Source: Ctena decussata
Lineage: Eukaryota > Mollusca > Bivalvia > Lucinida > Lucinidae
Assembly: GCA_963989385.1 (NCBI GenBank)
Contig: OZ022503.1
Span: 69,290,123 to 69,354,122, forward strand
DNA: 64,000 bases
Direction: 5' to 3'
Each line of letters opens with the position of its first letter. The stretch's first letter is position 1. Both the position numbers and the translations under genes were made by a program. Below the pieces are notes generated by a model, which did no database searches, was not told the DNA's origin, and saw only the letters and a program-made list of their open reading frames with translations. Shown here one piece after another: positions 32,646 through 43,518 of the stretch.

Positions 32646-32689
32646 CCTTTCATCTAAGAAATATGCTGAAATACTACCTCTCCCTTAAA

Positions 32690-32842
32690 GGAGAGTGGGT
32701 GAACTCGGCTTTAACGTCCCACCAACAACTAGGTCATACGGAGACGGGACCTCGGTTTAAAGTCTCATCCGAGAGACCGGAGAAGCGGGAGATCTATCTT
32801 GCGACCCCTCCCTTGAAGGAGAAGAGTGTGAGTATCAAAAAA
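32690..32842. repeat. Dispersed repeat R1, copy 2
   Basis: GTGAACTCGGCTTTAACGTC, CCACCAACAACTAGGTCATA and AAGTCTCATCCGAGAG match 5600-5770. Confidence 0.65.
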
Positions 32843-32859
32843 TCGCTTCTACTTACACC

Positions 32860-32899
32860 CCCCCCCCCCACACACACACACATACACACACACAAACAC
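32860..32899. repeat. Poly-C and (CA)n tract
   Basis: C run followed by CACACA with interruptions. Confidence 0.85.
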
Positions 32900-33349
32900 G
32901 CGATTTTAAGGTGTGAATGGAATTACGCGTTTACCAGGCCTGTTGAACATGTACGAGATAACGAACCGAAGAGCAACTGGTCGAGTCGTCGCTTTTTTGC
33001 ATATCATGATAAAGTCACGGTTTCCGTAAACAAGGCCAATTAAAGATGTAAACGACGTCAGGGCTAGATAATGATTACCACAAAGCCTAGAAAAGACGAA
33101 CTACTCCAGTTTAATGAACTTCTAAGCTGTAGAAAAGCCTATTATACTTTGATAAAATCTCTGGATATACTACTCATTATGAACATCCCTAAAGTTATGA
33201 GTTATGAAATTGTTTCTTATCAGTGCACTAAATTGTGGGGTTTTTTTTTTCATTGTGTGTTGGTGAGAATTTTTTTATTCTTTGGTGTCAGTCCAAGTCT
33301 AAATGCAGTGTTGAAACATCATTTGATAATTTATATTCATTTTGGGGGT

Positions 33350-33500
33350 GATCGGGTGGCGCAATGGTGCTGCGATATAACTTCCAGTGCCGGGCGTCTT
33401 ACTAATTTTGGTTATTGGTATTTTGCGGAACGGAACGTAACGCCGGGTTAATAGTAGGGCAAGGGTCTACTGTACTTGCAGTAGGTGTGGGTGGGTGGTT
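33350..33500 (+). repeat. Possible SINE-like head
   Basis: CGGGTGGCGCAATGGTGCTG is A-box-like. The B box is not convincing. Confidence 0.25.
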
Positions 33501-33569
33501 GTTGGACTTTTTTCTCATTTATCATTTCTCTCTTTTTCTCCCTCTTTCTGGGAGACTAGACTGTCTCAA

Positions 33570-33895
33570 GAGAGGCGCGGTGGTCGAGTGGTTAGAGTGG
33601 CTTGTTAATTGTGCAGAAAGTCACCGGAAGGTCGTGAGTTCGTGGCTCACCGTCGCCATCCGACGACTGGAAAACTCTCTCTGTCAACCCAGCGGTAAAT
33701 GGGTACCTTTTTCGAATTAGGGAAGGATACGGCAGCGAAAGGAGAGAGATGGGCTCCGCCTTTCATCAGCTGTGCCCAAGATACACGGTGGGCCTCTTAC
33801 CCCACTGCCCCTACCGCTATTAGGCTATGGGAATTTTTACCTTTTTTACTTTCTCAAAGGGCCTTTAAACTCAAAACAACCAACCAAAAATTTAT
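33570..33895 (+). mobile_element. tRNA-derived SINE, full length
   Basis: The head GCGCGGTGGTCGAGTGGTTA (A-box-like; Leu/Ser-type D-arm) and AAGGTCGTGAGTTCGTGGCT (B-box-like, diverged) is followed by a body with GTACCTTTTTCGAATTAGGG. It ends TTTAAACTCAAAACAACCAA CCAAAAA, an A-rich tail. About 325 bp. Confidence 0.65.
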
Positions 33896-33899
33896 ATTC

Positions 33900-34530
33900 G
33901 TTCTTAGCCCACTGATTTTCTGTGCGTGGTGAATAACAATCTGCATTTTGTAGATCGTGCATCATCATTCGTTGACGGTTCCATTATATATATTGCTGGT
34001 ATACATTTTTTTGGCCGCTATATTTGTGAGTTTTATTTAGGGTTCTAATTTTTAAGATTTAGATGTAAAAATTTGCAAAGATTGTAATTACCAATAATGG
34101 TTGTAACCCATGTAATTTCGGAGTCATTATAAAGCCTTTTCGATTATTTCGCTATAAAACGCAACATACACCTGTATTTATGCACACATTGCCATTTAAA
34201 TTACTTGGCAATAAAATGCTACCTTAATGACACTGTTCAACTTAAATTACTTGGCAATTATATGTTACCATAAAATGTATACTTACTCGAGCGTATTGCT
34301 TTGTTGTGACATACGATCAGTGATTTTGTGATCTTTGAGCGATCTTTTAATTCGGGCTTTAGTTTCTTGAACTCCTTCCATAATATCAGATGTTATAATA
34401 TTATAATAATCTGTTAATTGAATTAGAGAAAAATCTTATTAGGATTATAACAAAGTTTTTCACCACATATGACTGTTTAATATTCAACATTGACTACGGT
34501 ATCGCGTTTATGTAAAGTGTTCGGACAGAC
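33900..34530. other. No clear feature
   Basis: AAATTACTTGGCAAT occurs twice (34198-34212 and 34243-34257), a short local duplication. Otherwise nothing. Confidence 0.4.
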
Positions 34531-34537
34531 AACCCTC

Positions 34538-34608
34538 AGCAACTAATGTAGATCCTGATCAGACTGCTCCCTGTCGGAGCAGTCTGATCAGGATCTACAC
34601 TATTTGCT
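34538..34608. repeat. Family C core hairpin, copy 2
   Basis: GTAGATCCTGATCAGACTGC / GCAGTCTGATCAGGATCTAC with tip TCCCTGTCGGA; perfect over about 30 base pairs. Confidence 0.85.
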
Positions 34609-34614
34609 GTCATG

Positions 34615-35005
34615 AAAATGTTTGCCATGTGACGTGCATGGTTTCGTCCAAAATTAATTCATTGTAGAAATAGTTGACGTGTCCGAAAGTTTGCGGTAAA
34701 TACGGTACATTTGCGAAGGAAAATCACACAAGAGATTGTTTAACAGGAACATGGCATTCAATTAAAGCATTCTGGAAAGATGTGATCGAAGACTTGAAGG
34801 GATAGTGTTTTGTTCATTATTTGGGTTTACGTTGGAAGCTAAAAGAGGTAAAATCATACCAGTTTCTTTGCATATGAAATTATAAAATTGACCCTTGCAT
34901 ATTCCTCCGAATAGAACCAACAGAGTAGCTGTATTAGCAGGCAACCATAGCCGGTCTAACGTTTACGTTCTACAAATCTATCTGCAATTAAGGCATGAAG
35001 GGGTT
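34615..35005. other. No recognisable feature
   Basis: No supported signal. Confidence 0.4.
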
Positions 35006-35014
35006 GTTGTTTAA

Positions 35015-35552
35015 AGGTAGGTTCCTGTACTTTGGAATGCATCAAAATTTTAATGATTTTTCATCCAGATTGTTGGAAAGCACTTATAAAAGGGAATGAA
35101 TAAGTTCCACTAAAAAGTGTAAATAAAAAAATATTAGAAAAGTTGTTTTGCAAGGGGTTTCCTAACTCTGCTTCGCACACCAGTTAGCGCTATTTTTAGT
35201 CCGCGCCAAAAATAGATAACGCAGCTGAGGCCATGCTGCATTGCATTTTGGGATAGTTTTAACCCATCCACCATGCCAGGACCTCTAGGAGAGCTCACGA
35301 CAACGGAAAATTGACCTTTGGAGAATGGCATCAGAAATCGCGCACTTATAGACATAATAAACAGAGTTATTTTTAGAACTGGAATTCCAACGAAAGAAAA
35401 TAAACCTAAAGGAAAGACGACTATTTTCTTCAACATCTGACGAGTTTCTCAGTAGCAACAAATTCAGAAAAATAACAAAATTCAATACTGCTGAGAAAAA
35501 GACGAAATTATTTTGTGGACATACTTGTTATCGCTAGTACAGGAACCTACCT
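35015..35552 (-). mobile_element. Family P TTAA element, copy 1 (538 bp)
   Basis: Terminal inverted repeats AGGTAGGTTCCTGTACT / TAGTACAGGAACCTACCT are flanked by TTAA at 35011-35014 and 35553-35556. Three copies in the window all have TTAA on both sides, consistent with piggyBac-type TTAA targeting, although the ends are not the classical CCC/GGG. A minus-strand frame of 100 codons (MLKKIVVF..., 35134-35436) recurs in all copies, but its copy-to-copy differences change amino acids freely, so I do not call it a gene. Confidence 0.85.
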
Positions 35553-35559
35553 TTAAGTT

Positions 35560-36000
35560 GCTGACGACAGTATAAATAAACGATGCTAAGGTGTGTCAAA
35601 TGTCATTGATTGGTTTAATAGCCTGTAAATTGAGAAAACGAAGTGAACTCGCCTTTTAGGACGAAACCCTTTTACCCAACAGACCGTTGTTTGTAAAGGT
35701 AAACGTTTTAGAACAACTGGCTCTGTAGTTTGTACACCGATGAGCGACAATTGATTATGGGACGTCGTGGTCAAGCGACGTCTAGATTGGTACACGTAAC
35801 GTTCGATTGACGCCACGTTATAGCAACGGCTGTTTAACGTATTTACCGAAAACGTCGTAACTAACTTTTCTTCGACTCATATTTTGCATATTCTACATTC
35901 GCGCTTCATGGAATTTTAGCTTCGTTCACTGCTTCATCACACGATGAAAGTTGAAAAATCAAACTTCAATTCTTAATTAACGGCTAACGTAGTGCGAACC
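35560..36000. other. No recognisable feature
   Basis: No repeat seen elsewhere in the window. Confidence 0.4.
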
Positions 36001-36004
36001 TCCT

Positions 36005-36858
36005 TTTTAGAGCCATCATCTGACACTATTGAAGCTTGTTACGATACCAAGCTTTTGCCCTTTTACCTTGATCTCCCTCTGAATGCCATTGGCGCTATTT
36101 GTCATCAGTTTGGTCTTCTCAGCATTGCTTTCCATCTTATACCTTGTGTGGGTTTTGTCGAGACTGTCAACTAGGACTTCTAGTTCGTGTTTTTCCTCAG
36201 CTAGAGCGTCTATATCATCGACACACCGTAGATTGGTAATATTTCTGTCGCCTATGCTAACCTTCCCGTCATGTTCTTCCAGAGCACCAGACATGAGCCG
36301 TTCTAGAAAAAATGATGAAGAGGGTGGGTGACAGAAGACATCCTTGTCTTACTCCAGCTGTTGTTCTGAACCATTTTCCCATGCTGCCATTCATCAGGAC
36401 TGCTCTTGTGGCCTTGTCGTATTGCTGCTCAATGGTGCGAACTAGATTTGCACTGATATTGTACTTCCGCATGGTGGCCCATAAGGCTGCATGCCAGACC
36501 CTGTCTAAAGCTTTTTTAAATCAATGACATGGTTCAGATTTTGCTGATGTTTGAGATGCTTTTCACACAGGATTCTAAGGTTGAAGATCTGTTCTGTGGT
36601 TCTCCTTCCAGCTCTGAACCCAGCCTGTTCAGCTATTATCTCTTCGGGTGGGGTTTTAGCTTGTTCAAGATGACATCCAGCATGACTTTGCTTGAATGTA
36701 TGACGAGGCTGATTGTTCTGTAGTTCTGGCAAAGCTCTAGGTTGCCCTTTGTAGGGAGCGTAATAATCAGCGACTGAGTCCATGGGGTAGGCCATTCATC
36801 TGTTATCCAGACCCGATTACAGATATCTGTTAAAACATCAGTCTCTTGGATCAAAGTT
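36005..36858 (-). pseudogene. Non-LTR retrotransposon RT domain, inverted 5' part
   Basis: Read on the minus strand from 36855 down, the pieces are in reverse-transcriptase order: WPTPWTQSLIITLP, NYRTISL, AEQAGFRAGRRTTEQIFNL, NHVIDLKK, NGSMGKWFRTTAGVRQGCLL SPTLF, then NLRCVDDIDALAEE. The palm motif normally [F/Y]xDD reads C-V-D-D here, so the first residue is changed. At least three frameshifts separate the pieces (near 36660, 36510 and 36290). It abuts the C-terminal part of the same protein on the opposite strand (36862-37325), the arrangement produced by twin-primed integration. The clade is probably RTE-like or jockey-like; I cannot settle which. Confidence 0.85.
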
Positions 36859-36861
36859 GAA

Positions 36862-37325
36862 ACATGCGCTCACTTGTCATTTCCGTATTTCTGTATGCCT
36901 GTGAATCGTGGACGTTGACAGCAGAGTTAGAGAAAAGAACGCAGGCCTTTGAGATGAGATGCTACCGAAGGTTACTGAACATTTTGTACAAGGACCATAT
37001 AACCAATGAGAAGGTTCGCAGAAAGATCCAAGCAGCCATTGAAGATTACGATGAACTCCTGACTCTGGTCAAGAAACGGAAACTAAGGTGGTTTGGCCAT
37101 GTGTCAAGGTCTTCTGGTTTAACAAAGATGATTCTTCAGGACACAGTGAAAGGAAAAAGAAGAAAAGAGGTGGGTAGACAATATTAAAGAGTGGACAGGA
37201 GTGGACTTTGCCAGCTCAACTAGGGCAGCTGAAAACAGGACAATGCGGACAGGGATCGTTTCGAAGTCATCTGTGGTGCCCCAACGACCTTGTAAGGTTA
37301 TGGGATAGAACAGAATAGAATAGAA
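36862..37325 (+). pseudogene. Non-LTR retrotransposon C-terminal part and 3' end
   Basis: The plus strand encodes MRSLVISVFLYACESWTLTA, FEMRCYRRLLNILYKDHITN and LRWFGHVSRSSGLTKMILQ, the region after the polymerase palm. A frameshift near 37165 is followed by DNIKEWTGVDFASSTRAAEN-like sequence. It ends in a repetitive GATAGAACAGAATAGAATAG tail at about 37303-37325 rather than poly-A, which many RTE-like elements do. About 40-50 codons between this part and the inverted part are missing. Confidence 0.85.
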
Positions 37326-37329
37326 CGTA

Positions 37330-37785
37330 GTATGTGACAGGCAGTAACTGGACATTTTTTAAAATTGCACCTTATTACGAAAATCACATTTTGCATGACA
37401 ATATTGTTATCAAACGCATAAGTTTTTGCTTTACAAACGCACGAATTCTGCAAACTATTTGTCATTTTGTACATTTCTTAGACATGGTAGGGGCTGAACG
37501 AATGTGGATACAACGGTGCAGGATGGGCATCGAAATTTTAAGTGTCTTTCACCTGATTTGATATACAAACAAACATATAATCTCTTTATTTCGGCCACTT
37601 GTGTCCTTTCCCGCTTATTTCGTAGTTATTATTCAATTTTTAAGCGCCTAAAGTCGTGTAACAATATTTATTGAAAATCAGGTCAAACAGTATTAAATTA
37701 TAGAGAATCTGTCCAAAAATGTTTAATGTTTTTCATAGTGATTAGAAAATAACTATATAGTATGTTTTTATGATTTTGTTGATTG
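37330..37785. other. No recognisable feature
   Basis: Chance frames only. Confidence 0.4.
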
Positions 37786-37789
37786 GATA

Positions 37790-38062
37790 CTGGGTTGGTC
37801 AGTGGTATGCACTACAGTCTGAGTCGCGTCATGAGAAAATGTGCATTTTCGACATGTTCGAACAGCGAAGACTCAAATCAGCATGTACATACGCGCAGTC
37901 TGATTGGAGCCTTCCCTGTTCGCAGCAACAACTCGTGGACCTCCGAAATTAATATATCAGAAACTCAAGACACTGATCTGAGTATACGCGGCGCAGGCGA
38001 GTCGGCTGACCTGAGGTTTCCCTATTCGCGTACGCACTCGAGAAGACACATTTTCAAGTGAC
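37790..38062. mobile_element. Family A-related foldback, long diverged
   Basis: ACAGCGAAGACTCAAATCAG, GCGCAGTCTGATTGGAGCC, ACACTGATCTGAGTATACGC and GAGTCGCGTCATGAGAAAAT ... CGAGAAGACACATTTTC keep the A plan with different outer ends. Confidence 0.5.
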
Positions 38063-38434
38063 AAACTTTCAATAATTTTTCATGAGGTTTGCAAAATTTT
38101 AACTAATTTCGGTTTTCTTAAATCTTAGATAGACTGTTACACAATAAAGTGATCCTAATATATTTTAAAAGCGTGGAGAAAAAAAGCAGAAGATGTAATG
38201 TAATGTTAAATCAGTAAAAAAATACTTAACAGTTTAACTGCATTTACGGAGATGCTATTGTCCGTAGCGATCGACTCATTCGCAGTAAGTAGAAGAAATG
38301 TATGATTGTATAGAGAGAACTTTGTTGTTAATACAGGTATGTCTTTGAAATATAAACTTGGCCAGCGAACCTCTTCTTTGATCGATTGCAATACCTATTT
38401 GTCGGTTAATTTATGGCATTTACGCATTATCATT

Positions 38435-38462
38435 ATTATTATTATTATCATCATTATCATTT
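38435..38462. repeat. (ATT)n simple repeat
   Basis: TTATCATTATTATTATTATTATCATC. Confidence 0.8.
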
Positions 38463-38654
38463 ATTTTCGGATTTTGTAAGACGCTGTCCATACGGCAGGT
38501 TTACTCCTTGAACCGCCCACTCCCCCGCCCCCACCGCCACACACACACACCCCAGCCCGCCTCCCTCGTAAGAAATCCAGCTCATAAATAAATTTTGGGG
38601 ATTATTTTTTTCAAGACTAACCTTAATACAAATGATTGGCGTTGCAAGTTTAAA

Positions 38655-38835
38655 GGTACCTTGTGATAACAGGAAAGCCGTAGATCAACCTGCTTATCCG
38701 TCCTGTCCGATCAGTGTCTCCCTTTCTATGAAACATGTTCATGAGCTATCAAACATTGAACAATAAAGTCTCTGATCAGTTTGCGCATATGCGCAGGATG
38801 ATTTGAATAGTTGCTGTGCGTACGCTTGTCACTTG
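38655..38835. mobile_element. Family A-related foldback, decayed
   Basis: TAGATCAACCTGCTTATCCG, CCGATCAGTGTCTCCC, AAGTCTCTGATCAGTTTGCG and GCGCAGGATGATTTG match A arms loosely. Confidence 0.45.
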
Positions 38836-38882
38836 ACGCCTCTCAACCTTCGTAAGCCAGCGTCGGAGAGGGAAGTAACTAG

Positions 38883-39087
38883 TTTGCAAAGATCGGGGCA
38901 GTGTAATTGTCTCCCTTCATTGAAGGGAGATAATTACAATGCCTTGACCTTTGCAAAATAGAATCAACTAGTATGCAAAGGTCGGGGTCAGTGTAATTGT
39001 CTCCCTTCATTTTTTATGAACAACTACTTTGCAAAGGTCGGGGCAGTTACATTGCCCCGACCTTTGCAAAGTAGTTGTTCATAAAAA
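38883..39087. repeat. Compound hairpins of one arm sequence
   Basis: The arm TTTGCAAAGGTCGGGGCAGT occurs four times in alternating orientation. Hairpin 1 is 38883-38957, a lone direct arm lies at 38974-39010, and hairpin 2 (39011-39087) pairs over about 36 bases. It looks like repeated inversion or duplication of a small foldback element. Confidence 0.75.
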
Positions 39088-39134
39088 AAAAAATGTTTCC
39101 CTTGCCTAGTTTGCTTATTGCGGCATACGGGCTT

Positions 39135-39226
39135 GAATCATGTTGATTTGGGGTAAAAGAATATAGACTGTATATATACATACATTCATAGACAATCATT
39201 ATTCTTTTACCAAATCAGCATGATTC
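39135..39226. repeat. Hairpin GAATCATGTTGATTTGG
   Basis: GAATCATGTTGATTTGGGGT / ACCAAATCAGCATGATTC with AAAAGAATA / TATTCTTTT, loop TAGACTGTATATATAC and flanks. Confidence 0.75.
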
Positions 39227-39387
39227 TTGCCACTGTGATTAAGGTGAGAGGAATGCCATTCCCTATTTTGCCTCCCTTCTCAGTGAGGGTCAGAGCAAAA
39301 AGGAACGAATTGCTTCTAATGGAAGTCAATAAAAGTTTCCCCCCTTTGTAAAGATGGTGGAAGACGGATATGTAACCGTACATCTTA

Positions 39388-39415
39388 ATACCCCCCCCCC
39401 CACCACCACCACCCC
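39388..39415. repeat. Poly-C with CCA repeats
   Basis: C run followed by ACCACCACCACC. Confidence 0.8.
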
Positions 39416-39424
39416 TTGTCCCTC

Positions 39425-39642
39425 TTCGAGTTAAAATGGATGATGGATGACATGACGGTTTTACGGTCCTTTCAACAATAATTCTGTCTTATCAGGACGA
39501 TGGTAGGGTAATTATGAAGGCTCTGCGCAGTGAAGTGGAGAAAGCAGAATCTCGCCTCTGGCGAGACACGAACCCGCGGCCGGACTCGAGCCCGTGGTCC
39601 TAAGTGGAAAGCGACATCCGCTCGGCCACGCGGACGTATCTC
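39425..39642 (-). mobile_element. tRNA-derived SINE, family 1
   Basis: The minus head CCGCGTGGCCGAGCGGATGT has a good A box and GACCACGGGCTCGAGTCC a good B box. The body contains GAAGGCTCTGCGCAGTGAAG and the TTTTACGGTCCTTTCAACAA 3' module also seen at 2172-2191. This is the cleanest head of the family. Confidence 0.7.
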
Positions 39643-39878
39643 TCTGTATTAGACTACGATTTGATAAACATGATAAAGGGGTTTCAGCGCCCCTTACTTC
39701 TGTTAAAGGGCTACAACATCCACCACTTCAGTCACCATGACTAAAATATGAATTCGGGTAATTTATGGTAATTCGTTAACCAAATTATTAGCGTCTAAAA
39801 TCTTGCAACAATATTTGTTCAAAAAAACAGAGTGTGGTTTAATGTCTGAATCGTGTCGTGAGAAAATCTATCTATATA

Positions 39879-39986
39879 CCCAGCAGGCACATGGCGTCGG
39901 AATGACGTCGTACTGACGTCGATGCGACATAATTACCTCGCATCGACGTCACTTCGACGTCATTTCAACATCATGTGCCCGCTGGG
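39879..39986. mobile_element. 108-bp palindromic MITE, TA target
   Basis: CCCAGCAGGCACATGGCGTC at the left and CATCATGTGCCCGCTGGG at the right pair. The inner GACGTCGATGCGA / TCGCATCGACGTC arms also pair. TA flanks both sides (39877-39878 and 39987-39988). Half copies are at 1853 and possibly 5318. Confidence 0.85.
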
Positions 39987-40019
39987 TAAGAACTGCACAG
40001 ACCCATTACACATTACTAT

Positions 40020-40430
40020 AGGGCGTATTGGTACACCTCCATGTTTTTCAGCCATTTTACAAAAGGGACCACTTTCGTGACTTCCTGTTTGCTTTTGCAA
40101 AATAGACTCCATTTTGCAAAATAGCCTTTTGCAAAATAGACTCCACTTTGCAAAATAGACTCCATTTTAGAAAGGCTATGGTGGATTTTTGCAAAATAGA
40201 CTCCATTTTAGAAAGCCTATGGTTGATTTTTGCAAAATAAAACTCCATTTTAGAAAGCCTATGGCATCCACCATAGCCTTTCTAAAATGGAGTCTATTTT
40301 GACAGAAAGAATTTTCTTTCGGAAGAGCATTTTTTTTCCTTTTTAGAGTTGTCCCTCGTTGAGAAGGGAGGTAAAAACGAAAATGGTAGCGTTGCTTTCC
40401 CTGACAGTGTACCTCTTCATAATAAAACCT
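40020..40430. mobile_element. Family B element with internal tandem expansion
   Basis: Both outer ends of B are present (TTGGTACACCTCCATGTTTT and GCTTTCCCTGACAGTGTACC). Between them a GCAAAATAGACTCCATTTT unit is repeated about six times and then inverted once at 40261-40300 (ACCATAGCCTTTCTAAAATG). Confidence 0.8.
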
Positions 40431-40517
40431 GATCAGTAAGAGTCCCCGTCGCGCATACTGATCTGGTCATGCGCAGCTCTAATATGCCCAAAGGCGGACT
40501 ATATGGGCTTGATTCAT

Positions 40518-40583
40518 TTTATTAGAGGCGAAGAAAATAACATTCTGTTTATAATATTTTTTCTCCGCCTCTATATAATAAAG
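40518..40583. repeat. Hairpin TTTATTAGAGGCGAAGAAAA
   Basis: TTTATTAGAGGCGAAGAAAA against TTTTTTCTCCGCCTCTATAT AATAAA. Confidence 0.6.
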
Positions 40584-40724
40584 CGGTTAAAGCCCCTAGG
40601 GACGGACAGATTTTCCTATTAAAGAAAAAAAAATCCACAAAGTTCAAGTTTAACTTGTTTATTATTTTTTCTGCTGATTAAAAAATCCTGACAATTTTGT
40701 ATTTATATACTGCAACGTTTTCAT

Positions 40725-40995
40725 CATTGATTGATTTGTTGCTTTACGTCCACGGTAAACAGCTATGGTCATGTCGGGACGGTCAGTTACCGTAACCACA
40801 CTATTCCTGGGCAGGCTTAGACCTCCTAAGCGGTTAACCAGTGCTACATGTACACATACTTTCGCCAGTAACTGACAACTGCCCTTCTTGAAGAAGCGGA
40901 AGGAGAAACGAAAGTATGTGGCCAGACCGGGTATCGAACCCAGGACCTCTGACTTATGAGTCAGGTGCCCTACCGATTGCGCTACGCGGCCCGGC
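40725..40995 (-). mobile_element. tRNA-derived SINE, V-tail type, copy 1
   Basis: The 75-nt head at 40921-40995 folds as a cloverleaf: acceptor GCCGGGC/GTCTGGC, A box TAGCGCAATCGG, B box GGTTCGATACC. The anticodon arm CTGAC-TCATAA-GTCAG has a CAT but only a six-base loop, so it is not a functional tRNA-Met. The body carries an inverted ACATACTTTCG pair and the 3' tail CACGGTAAACAGCTATGG / TCAATCAATC (as read on the plus strand, reversed). Same element as 46725-46997. Confidence 0.85.
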
Positions 40996-40999
40996 TGTT

Positions 41000-42115
41000 T
41001 TCATCATGCCTTTAATAGGCTTGCTATCCAGTAATTTTTCGTAAAGTTTGTAATATTTCAAGCAGATAATGTCTGAATAAAGTGAGGCTAAGTGCATAAA
41101 AATGTAATAGAAAAAGCAAGAAGCGTAAAACGATACAGTATCAAAACACTGCATCAGTGTTAAAATTATTTAATAAAACTAAATTCATTTTACAGCGTGT
41201 GACAAACGCATTAAACACAATTTAAGTGCATCGATGACAAAGCAAATTGGAAGCAAATATCTAAAATAGTGATAACATATATCTTTATGTTGCCTTTCCT
41301 TTTTTTTTTAATTTCATTTTCTAGGATAAGTAAGTTGGATTTTCTTCGTTTTTCTGAATCATAGTAGCATTAATGTTCACGAAAGAAAATAAATGACAAA
41401 CAAACAAACAAATAAAAAATCTGATTAAGAAAAAAAATGCAAATACTTGTAAGACTTAGCTTAGGAATTTGATATTACAAATATGTTATCGGAACGTATA
41501 ATATGTCATCATGAAACGAATCTAAGAAAAAAACAGACGTCTGTCTTTGAAATGTGAGTCTGAGCTGCTTAATGCCGTATCTGCTTGATTAACCAAACGG
41601 TATTAAATGTCCAGTGAATTTAATTTTGATTGTTTCAAAAGAAAAGATTGATGACAGAGCGATGTAGCATCTGCTCAGAAAGTCTCAGGTCAACAATATC
41701 GGACCACTTTGGCTCTCTTGTTTATATTCGAACATTTACCTGTCACTGTCCTAGTGACACGCCACACCAAAGTCGACCAAAGTCGACCCAATGCTCTAGA
41801 GGAAAGGTCGATTTATCATTTGGCTTTGCTGATTTTATTGATTTATTTCACCGGTCACTCTTTTTCGAATTTTCGGCCACTTGGCCTTTTTCAAGCAACA
41901 AATTCAATTTATATAGACAACTAATGACTGCCACCATTTTGGAAATTAACAGAATTTATTTCCCTGTCGAACATTTAATTCAAGAGTAATTTGCTAATTT
42001 TAGTTTGGCGGAAATATTGGTTAGGCCACCCAACTGCTTTTGCAATTCTGAAGTCAAACCTCCACTTGTAGGAGTAATGGAATTGTCTTGATGATAAAAG
42101 TATCCTTTGCAAAAA
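41000..42115. other. No supported gene
   Basis: A 119-codon plus-strand frame (41630-41989) is the longest here. It has no recognisable domain, no splice context and unremarkable composition, so I leave it uncalled. Confidence 0.4.
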
Positions 42116-42121
42116 GGGTTT

Positions 42122-42358
42122 AATGTGTATAGGTACACCGCCATGTTTTCCGCCATTTTTTTCAAAGGGAAACCACTTTTGTGACTTCCTATTGGCGTCT
42201 TTCAGCCACAAAGCCCTTTCGAAAAGGGGGTCGCCTCTTAAAGGAAAGAATTTGCTCCTAGAGGAGCAAATTCTTTCCTATAAGAGTTGACCCGGATTGA
42301 CAAGGGAGGCAAAAATGAAAATAGCAGAGTTGCTTCCCCTGAAAATACACCCATTCAG
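42122..42358. mobile_element. Family B element, reference full-length copy
   Basis: Order: TATAGGTACACCGCCATGTT, GGGAAACCACTTTTGTGACT, TCGCCTCTTAAAGGAAAGAA, tip TCCTAGAGGA, TTCTTTCCTATAAGAGTTGA, GCAGAGTTGCTTCCCCTG, AATACACCCA. The central 56 bases form a nearly perfect hairpin while the outer arms are only partly complementary. No reading frame is conserved among copies. Confidence 0.85.
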
Positions 42359-42359
42359 C

Positions 42360-42848
42360 TTAGTGCGCGCATGTTTAAGGTAAGCACAAATACGCAAACA
42401 GCTTGGAAATAGCAATGTAGCAAACGTTTTTCTTCGCGTGCTTTGTACTGTGTGATCAATCTTTAAAGTCAGTTATGACAAGTATAAAACGGTTTTCATA
42501 GTTTAGACTTCAAAATTGAATGATATAAAGCATAAGCTTGGAAAGATATTAATCGAACTGGTAAATTAAATTTTATTTTATTCGTTTGAACAGAACTTTA
42601 CAGTGAGCTTGTGTGTTTTCTTTATATTTTTTTTCCTTATGAAGTTATTTCTTGTGTTTGTATGTTTTTCCTTATGAAGTTATTTCTTGTGTTTGTAGTG
42701 TGTGTAAGAAGTGGGGTTGGGGGAGGGTGGGGACAGGGAGGCATAAATGTTCAAAATTGTTGAGGCGATGTTATGTGGCGAGTCTGCGCAGGCTGGACTA
42801 GGCATGCACAACCTGCGCCTATACCATAAACAGTCTCGTATTTAACGT
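42360..42848. other. No clear feature
   Basis: A 37-base direct duplication (TTTTCCTTATGAAGTTATTT..., 42629 and 42666) and a family-A-like scrap near 42780-42830. Nothing else. Confidence 0.45.
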
Positions 42849-42853
42849 TTTAA

Positions 42854-43391
42854 AGGTAGGTTCCTGTACTTTGGAATGCATTATAATCTTGATGAACTTT
42901 CATCCAAGTTGTTGGAAAGCACTTATAAAAGGGAATTAATAAGTTTCACTAAAAAGTGTAAATAAAAAAAATATTAGAAAGTTGTTTTGCAAGGGATTTC
43001 CTAACTCTGCTTCGCACACCAGTTAGCGCTATTTTTAGTTCTCGTCAAAAATAGATAATGCAGCTGATGTCATGCTGCATTGCATTTTGGGATAGTTTTA
43101 ACCCATCCGCCCTACCAGGACCTCTAGGAGAGCTCACGTCAAGGGAAAAATGACCTTTGGAGAATGGCATCAGAAATCCCGCACTTATAGACATAATAAA
43201 CATAGTTATTTTTAGAACTGGAATTCCAACAAAGGAAAATAAACCAAAAGGGAAAACGACTATTTTCTTCAACATCTGACGAGTTTATCAGTGGCAACAA
43301 ATTCAGAAAAATAAGAGAATTCAATACTGCTCAGAAAAAGACGAAGCTATTTTGTGGACATAATTGACATCGCTAGCCCAGGAACCTACCT
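42854..43391 (-). mobile_element. Family P TTAA element, copy 2 (538 bp)
   Basis: Same length and orientation as copy 1, about 90% identical by eye, with TTAA at 42850-42853 and 43392-43395. The shared frame is cut to 76 codons. Confidence 0.85.
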
Positions 43392-43518
43392 TTAAGCAAA
43401 AAATGCATCGATGTGCAGCGTTCCCCAACAGTTATCACTAAGACGAAGAAAGATCAAAGTGATGCAGCTGATATAGTAGCAAAAAAAAAACAACTTAAAA
43501 ACAATCGTAAACTTGCCC

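Noticed and set aside
33071..33451. 126-codon plus-strand frame
   Set aside because: No recognisable family, and it overlaps low-complexity T runs and a SINE-like head.
40921..40995. Possible tRNA-Met(CAT) gene
   Set aside because: Six-base anticodon loop and a downstream SINE body and tail identical to 46725-46997; it is a SINE head.
41630..41989. 119-codon plus-strand frame
   Set aside because: No domain, no splice context and no repeated occurrence; a frame this long is expected by chance in 64 kb.
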